DNA of 64,000 bases, from the NCBI GenBank assembly GCA_016584305.1, contig JACEEZ010026231.1, forward strand, positions 43,501-107,500. Reading direction: 5' to 3'. Below are positions 50,264 to 61,990 of the stretch, piece after piece (the stretch's first letter is position 1; every line of letters starts with the position of its first letter). This DNA is from Chionoecetes opilio. Taxonomy: Eukaryota > Arthropoda > Malacostraca > Decapoda > Majidae. The position numbers and the translations under genes are program-made. The notes below the pieces were generated by a model. The model saw only the letters and a list, made by a program, of their open reading frames with translations. It made no database searches and was not told the DNA's origin.

Positions 50264-51923
50264 TGTGTTGACGGAATTTGGGGGTAACTAGTATGGGGTA
50301 TTTAGAACTGGTCAACGTTACTTGAATGATATTACTTGGGTATGATTTGATAAAAGATTACAACTTGACTGGAGGATTTAACTTAGTCTTATGACTTCAC
50401 TATGTGATTATAATGTGACCACGTCTCACTGCGGAGAGTAATGAAATGGGGGATGTATTTAAGGGGGAAAGATAAGGGTTTAGGTTAAGGGAAAGCGCTG
50501 CCACCAGCCCCGGCGAGTAACTCACTGGATTACTCCCTGGGCACGTTTGATTAATATTAATGTTAGATTGATCTTGGTAGTCGTGATTGGTACGTGGAAT
50601 TATACCGAACAAGGCTGACTCTTTTGGAAGTGTGAGGAATTACTGTCCTAACACAGAATAATCACCTGGGTTTTATAATAACACAAGAACTATATTTGCA
50701 AAAAACATCCTATTTATTCATAGTGGCATAGTATGTCCTCTTGCTTGAGATCATATCCAACATATAAGGGTTAACAAAATACCGGAAAAACTCTACTCGG
50801 ATGTAAGAAAAACCTTTATACCCTAATACAGGAAACTCTTCCTATGTGATGAAAGGAAGCTCTTAGGAGCATAACTCTCCCCACTGAATCCTATTCAATG
50901 AATTATCCTACACTTAGGTAACATACCACTTAATATTTATAATTACACATGGAAGATAGATATATAGTAGAGAAAATGTGAGGATAAGAAGTTTGTGTGG
51001 GGTATCCATAAGACCATGTGGCTTTTAGAGGACACGAGCGAGCCTACAACGAAGCGGAGAGACGACTCTCGTTAATAACACTTATAAGGATGGGGCAGAC
51101 CTTCTATGCATTAGTGACACTGAACTGTACCTATATATATATATAGAAATATATAGATATAATATATTAAGGAAGGGGGAAAACAGGGCGAGGTGCAGAT
51201 GTCTTACCTACAACGCAGCGGAGAGACGACTGGTTCCTCCTGAGATCATGGCCTTCGGCATAAAAGGGGAATTGTTTGAAAGATCTAGACGTGGCCTCAA
51301 ATGAGTAGCTTATAATCCCGAAATAACTATTTAAATAATGAAACTCGCGTACATAAGACCAGGCTGCCTATAATATAGACCTGTTACTTTGATATAGAAG
51401 AATTTAATATGCTTAATCTAATACCCGAGAAGGGTGTGGATTCGTTGTCACGTCAAATGTCCGAACGCATTTTAAGAGTGGAAGGGTATGAAATATGGAG
51501 CATAGAAATTTGGTAGGTTTTTATTTTAGCGTGTATCTTTACTAACACGTCCATATATGACCATAACCGATACCGATAGGGATTATTTTGAAAGACATTA
51601 AGAATCTGGGAGTGTGACTTGGTCTGACCAGATAGCTGGGGAAAGATAAAAAGATCTGAAGTCATTAGTTTATCACTGATCGCAGAAAAATTTATCACAC
51701 GGATCTTTCCTCGCATACGGGATGTCGGGGGGGGGGGGGGGAATGGAAAGAAGGAAGAAAGAAAATGGCGGAAAAAGGAAAGAAGATAAACAAAATGGTG
51801 GTTTAGGAAGAGGCGATGAGTCACCCGTGAAACAAAGATAAAAATTAACTACTGACAAGACATAGCTCGGGAATTTTATGATAATAATTCTCCTACTATC
51901 TCTCCCGAATAATGGGCATTACA
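50264..51923 (-). repeat. 5' LTR
   Basis: 1,660 bases, near-identical to 45969-47624, with small indels mostly in homopolymers (for example the G run at 51727-51740). The first plus-strand bases are TGTGTTGACGG; the A/G change sits next to the primer binding site side. Confidence 0.93.
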
Positions 51924-51927
51924 TTTA

Positions 51928-54900
51928 CCTGCCGGCTTTCAGCAACCAAGAGCATGTGGCTGAATAAGTTCCTGTCCGCCTTGAGAACAATATCCTGCGA
52001 ATTCTTGGACTTACGTTTGACATTGATGTTGGCGAAAGTCTTCAGGCCTTGCTTCTTCAATTTGCCGTGGAATTTCTCCTGCTGTTCCTCGTCTAGCCTT
52101 GCCTTGAATTCTTGGTATGCCGCTTCTCCTGCTGTATGAGCTCTCAGCAGGCCCCTGCTGACTTCAGGAGGCGCTACAGTGCCAGTGAACAGGCTGACTA
52201 GGTCTTCCTCGTCTGGAGACATGGGGTTGAGCCAACTGTTTTCCATCAGGTCTGTCAGAGTCTCTACATCCTGCTCATCCTTCTTCTTCCTTTCAGTTTG
52301 AAGATCGGGATGAGTCAGATTTGAGCTGCTCCCTCCTGTCATTTCTCTGAGTTGTCTGAGGTATCGACTTCTGTATTCCTGCGTTATGTAATACTTTGTG
52401 ACGGCTCCTGGTTTGAGACTAAAGCCTTTTGTTCCCCCAGCTGTCTGCGTGTCCTTGTTCACCGTTTCTTCGATAGTTTGGTCCACAGGGATGCGACCAA
52501 ACGGGCTCATTGACCCCAGCTGCACGGAGAATTTTCCTGCCATGAACTCAGCGTGAACATCTGGGTGTGTCGTGGGTAGCTGGCTCATCTGAGCTAAGTT
52601 ATATGGCAAGTACCAAGCGTAGTTGACCCTGTCGTATGCGAAGCACCATGGAATCATGGCTCGGATGCACGACAGGTGGAGCATCCAGTCCCCTTCTCTG
52701 GATGCATGGATAAGGCCTAAGAGGATCTCCACCATGTCTAGGTAGGTCACCCAGAATGCTGCGAGTCCACTGCCGCGTCTGAGAACCTCAAGGTATTCCT
52801 CGAAAAGATCCAAGATACGTGTGCAAGAGGGGTTCTTGAGGATCTGCTCCAGACCCTTTTGAGAGATGTCCTTGGCAAAGATGTCAATGACTCGCAGAGA
52901 CTCGTCCAGATGTACCATGTCGTCGATGTTTGTCGTTTCTAGCCAGGGCAGGAATCCCTTCCACACTAAGCTCAAAAGGGCTTCATAGACCAGCTTGTGC
53001 AGTCGTACTGCTCGGTTGTACTTCCTGCCATCCATGATGCCCGCGACTGAGCCATGTGCAATGACCCCAAACTCAACACACAGATCACGGAGCCCGGCAT
53101 CTTGAAAACGCTTCCCTATGGTTGCTAGAAGAGTGCAGATGGTATGAAAAGCACCCATCCTGATGATGATGTTGTTGAACTGGTCAGGGTGCTTCCAGGT
53201 GATCTCGACAGCCTTTGCATATAATGCCTGGTCAAAGACGCAGACAATCTTCGTCAGGCCCAGTGACTGCTGGATGCTGAGTGACTGCTTGAGAACCTCA
53301 TTGACTGTGGACATCTGTGTGGCAGGGGCATTGATTGTAGGAAGGTAGCCGACGTTGTCAGGGGTGACTGCCACCTCCTCTCGGGTCATGATGTTGAAGC
53401 CGGTCCAGCTGCTCACTGACTGGTCTTTCTCTTGCAGCATGCGGCCCAGCATCCAAACAAGATTCTTCTGCCTGGCAAGCTGGGTCTCCACGTCAGCAAC
53501 AACTTCAGCGGTCTTGCTCATGGGTGGGCCTGCCCGTTGCCCGGCGTTGTACGTTGACAGCATCAGCGGAGGTGCATCAATGCTCCTCTTCTTTGTTCTG
53601 GCCACAGTAGGCCTGGGTTGGGCAGGGACCAGGTCTGTCGGCTTTTCCTGCACAGCAATGCCATTCACCCTGTGCGACGTACCTTCGCCACTCAGTGTCT
53701 CTTCTAGACGGTCGATGTTGTCCCAAGCCAAGGTTGTGAAGACACCGGGAAAGATGTTGCTTGGCAGTGCGGGATAACCTCCTGAGGCAGACAGCTTCTG
53801 CAAGCAAAGGGTGGTGTCGATCTTCTCCATCTGCGAGTACGCAACACAATGCCCAAGGCGGTTGAGGATGCTTATCAGCTCAACATTACCTGTCAAAAAC
53901 TTGACACTGAAGGACAGGGCAATGTGTTTGGGCGGCTTGGCTTTGCCACATGTCACTGCATACACAATGTCCTGGCCAAACGATTGCAGGAGACGCTGAA
54001 CTCTTGGGGTTGCACTGTCAATGCTGTCAGGGTCGTCGGCCCCTGTGTGCAGGGTGCGCAAGAAGCACAAGAGTGATTCTGGAACGATATCAGGTTTGAC
54101 ACTCTCTATCTCTGGTGGCCAGGATTGGTTGATATCTTTGGCTTTGGTCTTGATGTTAGCCCTGAGTTGCTTGGCAGCCTTTGTTTGGAGTTCCTGGGCA
54201 TCACCTCTGGACAGGGTCTTCAACTGTTTCTTTAGAGATTGGTTTTCCCTGACAAGGTCCTGCACAGTTAAGCTGTCTGGATAGATGAGAAGTTTGCCAT
54301 TATGATCTTGGATGATGTGAAGAAATCCACCAAACTCCTTCTCAATCCTTTGCCGCAGGTGCTTTTTGGTGGAGTCCTGCACTTGGTCCACACCAAAGCT
54401 CTTCATGGATGCCACAAGTCTAGAGGTAACATCAGTCATCATCAGGACCTTTGGGGTACCGAAAAGCTCCATTCTGATGTAATGAAAGAGCTCACTGTAT
54501 GACTGACTAACAGCTGCCTCATATATATCTTCATCTTCTTTGTCATCGGCACTGACAGCACCCTTCTGCTTTGAAGTTTCGCCCCGTGTGTAGAATCTAT
54601 AGCAGGACCTGTGGTAGTGTGCTTCAGCGGCCACAATATCTCTGCTTACAATGCCAAGTATTCTGCTGTCCAGTTTCTTTGTGGCGGCATTCCTGATCTT
54701 AGCATCAGCTCTCAGTTCTCTGCACTTCACCAACACTTCTCGAGTCTTCTGTCGTTTGGCGTACTTGTTTGTTTTCTGGCAAAATATGCACTCTGCTTCA
54801 TATGTTCTTGAGGTGCTAGGGATTGCACGACCAGCCCTTGCAGGGTTGCTATCCTTAGGACAGCCATTGGTAGTCTTCTCTTTTTGAGCAAGGATGCCAT

Positions 54901-55162
54901 CTAGTGCTTTCTTCATCGTGAAGATGCTGCGACATTTTCTGTGGTAATTGAGAGCAGGGATCTCTCCTTCGGGAGTGTCTTCAGCCAACTCCAATATGGG
55001 CTCATGACGCCGTATTTGAGCTGCCCGGAGGAGAGTTTTCCAGGAGTCGACTGATTGCGGTGAAATTAGGTTTTCATTGTCATCGAAACAATGAATGATG
55101 CACTCTAGCCGCGGGCGCTTTGGAGTCGGATCAGTACAAGGGTGCTCAGTGTCCGCCATCAT
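51928..55162 (-). pseudogene. Academ-like transposase, N-terminal 1,078 codons
   Basis: The open frame runs from ATG at 55162 to the LTR insertion point near 51928 (10 further codons read into the LTR). The N-terminus is acidic. Two zinc-type motifs follow: CIIHC with YHRKC (about residues 21-78) and CIFCQ with HYHRSCYRFYTR (about 125-210). The central region holds conserved-looking blocks FDQALY (Asp 644), AYDRVNYAWYLP (Asp 844) and DQTIEETVN (Asp 894, Glu 898/899); these could be an RNase-H-type triad, but that is inference. The protein family is multi-copy in cnidarians, arthropods and other animals. Just upstream on the coding strand a TTGCAG acceptor ends at 55176, and a 9-codon upstream ORF overlaps the start. 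This part has no internal stop. Confidence 0.75.
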
Positions 55163-55798
55163 TCAGCTCGTCCATCTGCAACAGACAAGAACATGGATTA
55201 GAAAACATTTTTTTCCAGTTCTTTCAACGTAAATACTCTGGTAATATATAAGGCTAAAGACGTAAATGATATCAAGATATGGATTTCTGTGTGTATACAG
55301 TTTTTTGTTTTTAGCCTCTTAGACGTCAATATATAACATTTGAAGAATAATAAGAGTAGGTACTATTTAAAAGATGAATCATCACCCTAAAATCTCATCT
55401 CTATGGTATTTTATCGAGAAATTACTTGTTTTAGAGTTATTGAACGAAATATGGCTGGGAAACGCAATTTTTTCAATTTTGACGAAAACATGCCTTCAAC
55501 GTCCGGCTTCATTTGCGCAAAAACTATGGCATATATAGCAAAAATGCATGGGGACAAACCTGTGCAGAATTTAATTTACTAAATCCTTAGTCAATATACC
55601 CTTTATGCCTACGACCATAGATAGACCACTGTATGCTACGATGCACCGTTTCATAAATAAAAACGGAAAATATGAAAAAAATTACCCTATGAAAGTGGGT
55701 TTTTCACAAAAATATACCGTAAAGCTACCAACATGGAAAGGCTATCATACATTATTTTACTTCTATTGATGCAACAAACAAAATGGCATCAGTATAGT
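55163..55798 (-). other. 5' noncoding part of the Academ-like element
   Basis: AT-rich leader between the transposase start and the right inverted end. It includes a probable splice acceptor (minus-strand AG at 55177-55176) and the motif ATAGACCACTGTA at 55624, also found beside the 36.8-kb inverted repeat. Confidence 0.5.
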
Positions 55799-55984
55799 TT
55801 TGCCACCTTGGGTGGTACCGATATCTGGTCCGGCCCATGGACTAGTAAGGCGGTTGCGTGGTGTTCCCATATGCGAAAAATATACCTCGCAGCCTATTTA
55901 TTACTTTCCACAGGCTAATACAGGAGATATAAGCGCTTTATATCGATTTTCATTATATTTTTATGCCAGACTATTACATTTTAC

Positions 55985-55988
<4 letters not shown>

Positions 55989-56074
<86 letters not shown>
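55989..56074. repeat. (GA)n microsatellite
   Basis: About 43 GA repeats, 145 bases beyond the right end of the large element. Confidence 0.95.
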
Positions 56075-56076
<2 letters not shown>

Positions 56077-56380
56077 ACTTACTGCAAGATAGCTAAGCTC
56101 AACTGAATAAAGAAAGATAACACGGGGCTGCTGATGCAATAGTATATGTAATTCAGTATATTAAAAACAAGACATCATTATAATGCCATGTAGCATTACT
56201 ATGGTATTGCTACTATATACTAACTAATGACGGACGACACTAATTCCAGAGTTTTATGTGATCGTTAGCTAGTTCCAATAAAATGGTTGATCTGTCTGGT
56301 AATCATAACGAAAGTATCAAGAACAAAAAGTAACGAAGAGAAACCTAGGTTAGTATAGTTCAGGCTAGGATTTTTTTTTT
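56075..56380. other. noncoding stretch
   Basis: Unique sequence between GA and CT satellites. Nothing recognised. Confidence 0.6.
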
Positions 56381-56381
56381 T

Positions 56382-56449
56382 TCTCTCTCTCTCTCTCGTC
56401 TCTCTCTCTCTCTCTCTCGGTCTCTCTCTCTCGCTCTCTCTCTCTTCTC

Positions 56450-56538
<89 letters not shown>

Positions 56539-56591
56539 TCTCTCTCTCTCTTCTGTCTCTCTCTTCTCCTCTCTCTCTCTTCTCTCTCTCG

Positions 56592-56626
<35 letters not shown>

Positions 56627-56627
56627 A
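56382..56627. repeat. (CT)n satellite with CG and TT interruptions
   Basis: Interrupted CT repeats on the plus strand; short Arg-Glu frames on the other strand are artefacts. Confidence 0.95.
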
Positions 56628-56897
56628 AAATCCGACATGTGTTTCTTTCTCACGTTCAGTCCACCCTTCCGAACGCAGAGTAATCATATAAGTGTTTCTG
56701 TTTGTGGTCATAATAGTGATGACAGTGTTGTTATTATTTGTTAGTTGTGGTGATAGTGCTGTTAGTGATGGTGTTGTTGGTGGTAGCTTTAATGTATAGG
56801 TGGTCGGGGCCGGTAGGCAGGTAGTACTAGGTACACACAGATAGCCGATGATAATGGTGATGAATATTGTAATGTCATTGTTATTGGTTGTAAGAAT

Positions 56898-57606
56898 GGG
56901 GTCGGTGGTGGTGATGGTGATGGTGGTGATGATGGTGATGGTGGTGATGGTGATGGTGATGGTGGTGGTGGTGGTGGTGATGGTGGTGGTGGTGATGGTG
57001 ATAGTGGTGGTGGTGGTGGTGGTGGTGGTGGTGATGGTAATGGTGATGGTGGTGGTGGTGGTGGTGATGGTGGTGGTGGTGGTGGTGGTGGTGATGGTGA
57101 TGGTGATGGTGGCGGTGGTGATGGTGGTGATGGTGATGGTGGTGGTGGTGGTGATGGTGATGGTGGTGGTGGTGGTGGTGGTGGTGGTGGTGATGGTGGT
57201 GGTGATGGTGGTGGTGGTGGTGGTGGTGATGGTGATGGTGGTGGTGGTGGTGGTGGTGATGGTGGTGGTGGTGGTGGTGATGGTGGTGGTGGTGATGGTG
57301 GTGGTGGTGATGGTGGTGGTGGTGGTGGTGATGATGGTGGTGGTGGTGATGGTGGTGGTGGTGGTGATGGTGGTGATGGTGATGGTGGTGGTGGTGGTGG
57401 TGGTGGTGGTGATGATGATGGTGATGATGGTGGTGGTGATGGTGGTGGTGGTGGTGGTGATGTGGTGATGGTGGGTGGTGGTGGGTGATGGTGGTGGTGG
57501 TGGTGGTGGTGATGGTGGTGGTGGTGGTGGTGGTGCTGGTGATGATGGTGGTGATGGTGGTGGTGGTGATGGTGATGGGTGGTGGTGGTGGTGTGGTGGT
57601 GGTGGA
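56898..57606. repeat. (GGT)n/(GAT)n trinucleotide satellite, ~700 bp
   Basis: Plus strand GGTGGTGAT-type triplets in near-perfect period 3, rarely broken (for example TGATGTGGTGATG near 57460). It produces long Val/Met, poly-His, and Pro/Ser frames on both strands, none of them genes. Confidence 0.95.
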
Positions 57607-57745
57607 AGTGAAGTGAAGCAATGAAGCAGACACTGCAGTGGCAGCTATTGTTGTTGTTGTATAGTAGTTTTGCCATCTTTATTGCATGCAGCATTCTGTA
57701 CAACTGGGGCTCAACATCCAATTCTAGCCCATTGTTTGTCAGGTT

Positions 57746-58321
<576 letters not shown>

Positions 58322-58396
58322 GATATGATGTGTTTGATTTAGTGGAGTCCTAATTTTAGTTGGTTTACCGTATATAGTACCTTGTATCGGGCTGTG

Positions 58397-59510
58397 ATGG
58401 AGCGCCGTAACTGTGTGAATGCATCGGACAGTTTTTGTTACATATGTGGAATTTTTACCCCTGACAGTCTGAAGAAACCTCTTACAAAGAATGTTAAAGC
58501 AGCTTATCTGCATTACTTCAAGTGCCGTATAGGTGATCAAGATAAGAAGTGGGCCCCTCACGTAGCATGCAACCCCTGTGTGAACCACTTGAATGAATGG
58601 ATGCGTGGCAAACGGCCATCAGGCATGGCATTCGGCATCCCAATGGTTTGGCGTGAACAAAAGGATCACAGTACTGACTGCTACTTCTGCCTCACTAACA
58701 TCAAAGGATATTCAGTAAAAACGCGAGCTAAAATCAGGTATCCTGACGTACCTTCTGCCATCAGGCCTGTGCCACATGGTCCTAATCTCCCAGTTCCAAA
58801 TGTTCCAATTGCAAGTGCTATAAGTGAATCAGATTTGAACGAGGAGGATAATCCCATGGATACAGACTTTCAAGAAATGGCAGACAACAGAGAGCCCAAA
58901 TTCATCAGTCAGGAAATGCTACATGACCTTGCTAGGGACCTAGATCTACCCAAGGAGAAAAGTGAAGTCCTTGGATCTCGTCTCAAGGAATGGAATTTGC
59001 TACAAGAAGGAGTTCTCATCACCACGTTTCGTCGTAGACATAAAGAACTTTCAAGCTTCTTCAAGATGGAACACAAGCTCTGTTACTGCTTTGATGTTGA
59101 CACACTCATGGAACAACTTTGTGAGTCTCACACTTATGATAAGAGTGAGTGGCGGCTGTTCATAGATTCAGGAAAAAACACGCTAAAGGCCGTTCTTCTG
59201 CATAAAGGAAATAAGCTTCCGAGTGTTCCAATTGCGCATGGCCATGAAATGAGTGAAACTTATGAAACTATGATGGCTGTTATCTGCTGTTAAACATGAA
59301 GAACATCAGTGGAATCTGTGTGGGGACCTGAAGGTAATCTCCTTGCTTCTAGGACTCCAGTTAGGTTACACTAAGCACATGTGTTTTCTTTGTTTGTGGG
59401 ACTCTAGAGCGGACAGCAAACATTACACACAAAAGGAATGGCCAGCACGACCGAAAGACTCACCTGGCAGGTTCAACTGTATGTACAAACCTCTTGTTGA
59501 CAGTGAAAAA
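58397..59510 (+). pseudogene. zinc-motif repeat-family protein, frameshifted and truncated
   Basis: From MERRNCVNASDSFCYICGIF the frame holds C-x2-C and H/C pairs, then HVACNPCVNHLNEWMRG, MAFGIPMVWREQKDHSTDCY and FCLTNIKGY, i.e. probable zinc-binding modules in the first ~110 residues. It closes at TAA 59291-59293. The same protein continues in another frame as LSAVKHEEHQWNLCGDLKVI, LGLQLGYTKHMCFLCLWDSR to about 59510, so an indel lies near 59275. After PLVDSEK the similarity stops. I recall such ORFs as a high-copy family without assigned function in arthropods, molluscs and cnidarians; it may belong to a transposon. The first ATG in frame is 58397; one at 58382 is two codons short of a TAG-free upstream reading, so the start is uncertain. 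Confidence 0.7.
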
Positions 59511-59639
59511 AGTGTATATATAAAGTCAAAATTTACTGTGATTTGGCATATTTTCGGATATTTCCAAGATGTGGCACATTTTCGGGTATATTTGGAACAT
59601 AATTTAAGTATAATTTTTGCCAGATATGTACATTAGGTC

Positions 59640-60137
59640 CAAATAAAGCCGCAGGCACCACCAGAATCTAATTACGAGTAATATATATTAACGTAGGGGG
59701 ATTGTTTCGATTAATTATATAATTATATATACGTATATAATTATAATAGCTATTAAAATTTAAAATGCCGATATTTCAAAAACTATACGTGCTAGAGAAA
59801 AAACAATGCCATTTTTGAAATCAGCAGCGAAAATGCTTTCCAACCCACACACAATGAACTCAGAACCATTTTTGGTGTCGACCAGTGATATATAATCAAG
59901 TCGATTAAATAGACACAAGCCAACATACATATTCACCCACCTAGAAAATTCATAATTTTTTTTTTTTTCCTGTGTGAACTCACTATTTACCTCTTTTGGT
60001 TAAAATGCTGAAATTTGGCTAAAAAAGGATAAAATGTAAAATGACAGAATTAAAACATACATATTTGGTGCACATGTAGTAAAGCCTCGTACTTAATTTC
60101 GTGAGGCCTGCACACAAAAATAGTGCGACTGGCAAAG
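59640..60137. other. AT-rich noncoding stretch
   Basis: No gene or named repeat; poly-T at 59958-59968. Confidence 0.55.
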
Positions 60138-60291
60138 TAAAGCCCCTATCTCACATTCACGAATCTGAACACGAATGAACACGATTTAACGTTTTTCCTT
60201 AAATCGTGTTAGAACGTATGAAGGTTGCGCACTCATTCGTGTTCATTCGTGTTAAGTCGTGGTCGGTCGCGCGCGGTCGTATGGACGTCGC

Positions 60292-60358
60292 AGCTCGGCT
60301 TAAATCGTGTTATAAATTTTTGCAATGCAAAAATTTATAACACGATTTAAGCCGAGCT
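60292..60358. repeat. perfect 67-base palindrome
   Basis: Arms 60292-60324 and 60326-60358 are exact reverse complements (AGCTCGGCTTAAATCGTG at the outer ends, TTTTTGCA/TGCAAAAA at the centre) around a single base. It lies in the Harbinger-like element. Confidence 0.95.
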
Positions 60359-60780
60359 GAAAAGTCGTGTTCAGTCGTATGAAGGTCGTATGAAGGTCGT
60401 ATGAAGGTCGTATGACAGTCGTGTTCAATCGTATGAAGATCGTGTTCAGTCGTATGAAGATCGTGTTCAGTCGCGTTCAGTCGTGTTGGGGAGCGTGGGA
60501 AGAAACTCATACGACCTTCATACGTTTTAACACGATTCAACACGACTTTCATACGCCTTTCATACGACTCCCATACGCCTGAACACGAAATCCATACGTT
60601 TGTCATACGACCGGAAGAAACCCACTTTTTTTTCCACAATTCTCGCTAATAGGCTGCTAAAAAAGAAGAAGAAAAAAGTGATCGGATCATCCCCAAAATG
60701 GCCTTAAAACCTTCCTCTGGTCAACCTGGTTCCAAAACTGTGCCATATGATGGGATTGCGCCACGGGGGGCGGAACCTAT

Positions 60781-60782
<2 letters not shown>

Positions 60783-60838
<56 letters not shown>

Positions 60839-60892
60839 ACACCACACACACACACACACACACACAACACACACACAGACATACACACACAC
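60783..60892. repeat. (CA)n microsatellite
   Basis: CA tract with CACCACACCAC and AACAC interruptions, inside the Harbinger-like element. Confidence 0.93.
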
Positions 60893-61373
60893 TTTCGCTT
60901 ATATTATTATAGATAGATGACCCACGTGACCAAATAAATAAAAATATGTCGTATGAAGGTCTTGCTCAGTCGTATGGAGATCGTGTTTATTTTTGTAGTC
61001 GTATGGACATCGTAATGATTCGTGTTTAATCGTATGGCGGTCGTGTTGATTCGTGTTAAGTCGTATGGGCGTCTTATGGGCGTCGTATGACAGTCGTGTT
61101 TGGTCGTATGACAGTCGTATTGGGGTCGTGTTAAATGAGGTTAAATCGTGTTGTATCGTATGAATATCTTATGACGGTCGTATGAGTGTCGTGTTCAGTC
61201 GTATGAAGGTCGTATGAGGGTCGTATGAGGGTCGTGTTTGGTCGTATGAGGGTCGTGTTTGGTTAAGAAATTTGCATAAACCACAAGGTCGAGCACGAAT
61301 CAACACGATTATTCAACTTTTCTTAAATCGTGTTCGCAATTTCTTAAATCGTGTATATGAGATAGGGGCTTAA

Positions 61374-61860
61374 CACGAAGGCTAAACCTAAGCTAAACCT
61401 AACATTACATAGCCTAAACCAAACTAATCGAAACTAACCATCCCCGTTACTTTATTTCTTGATAGGGACCTTCTTTCCGAACCCCCCCCCCCAAAAAAAA
61501 ACTAGATAACTTTTTCTTTGTAAAGATATTTGTTTATTATGATATCGGGTGATGGGAACTTTTAGGACCTTGCATTTTGTAAGGACTTTAAATTTTTGGT
61601 ACATGGGAGTGAAACTTAAAAAAACTCACTATAGTTAGCACGCCGTGTTGCTCATAGACGGGGGTCGGAGCTGCATGTGGGGAGGCAGGCAAGCAAATCC
61701 CCGTAAATCCCCATGACCAACCATTACCCTATGACATACTGGGGTGTCCCTGCCCTTCCCCCCTCCACGCCCCGCCCCCTCGACCTGCCAATTCATCAGG
61801 AGGGCTGCCTAACGAGGTATTATTACTTTTTCGCTGCCCTTCACTTTTAGAGAGAGAAAC
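61374..61860. other. noncoding stretch
   Basis: CTAAACCTAAGC-type repeats at 61381-61440 and a C/A homopolymer pair at 61483-61500. No gene. Confidence 0.55.
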
Positions 61861-61861
61861 T

Positions 61862-61990
61862 ATAGGCTAGATAATTTCATGGCTGAGGATGAAAAGTGAA
61901 TGTAGCTAGTGTTAAGTAACAGGAGCTACCTCGTGTATGGTCTTGCGGCGTCTTGTAGCTTCCTTATTTTCTTATGTTCTTATGTTCCTC
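61862..61990 (+). mobile_element. LINE 3'-terminal fragment (tail family 1)
   Basis: GTGTTAAGTAACAGGAGCTA, CCTCGTGTATGGTCTTGCGG, CTTGTAGCTTCCTTATTTTC, then (TTATGTTC)2. Preceding bases resemble the end of the ORF2 seen at 17881. Confidence 0.75.

Larger units (their letters stand above)
45969..51923 (-). mobile_element. LTR retroelement lacking gag-pol, 5,955 bp
   Basis: Two ~1.66-kb direct repeats differ at roughly 20 sites by eye. The element is flanked by TTTA at 45965-45968 and 51924-51927. LTRs begin TG and end CA. On the minus strand the first bases after the 5' LTR form a tRNA-Leu primer binding site. The 2.6-kb interior has no protease, reverse transcriptase or integrase, so it is a non-autonomous derivative (LARD-like) of a BEL or Gypsy-type element. 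It encodes only a small chimeric ORF with a ribosomal-protein N-terminus. Confidence 0.93.
43991..55844 (-). mobile_element. large Academ-like DNA transposon interrupted by an LTR element
   Basis: Terminal TAGTCCATGGGCCGGACC (43991) pairs with GGTCCGGCCCATGGACTA (ending 55844). Similarity continues inward for about 150 bp through GGTACCAYCCRAGGTGGCA, ATGATAGCC and TAGGTGGTAGCTT-like blocks. Without the 5,955-bp LTR insertion and one 4-bp duplication the element would be about 5.9 kb. It contains one minus-strand gene with zinc motifs, an XPG-like nuclease region and a CXC tail. The combination of a long transposase and XPG-type nuclease is what I recall for the Academ superfamily; I see no clear 3-4 bp target duplication. 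Confidence 0.7.
60141..61370. mobile_element. Harbinger-like TIR element, 1.23 kb
   Basis: Perfect 13-bp inverted ends AGCCCCTATCTCA / TGAGATAGGGGCT flanked by TAA at 60138-60140 and 61371-61373, the 3-bp target typical of PIF/Harbinger. The interior is built from many short units such as TCGTATGAAGG, TCGTGTTCAG and their complements. There is a (CA)n tract at 60783-60880 and no transposase. Confidence 0.8.
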
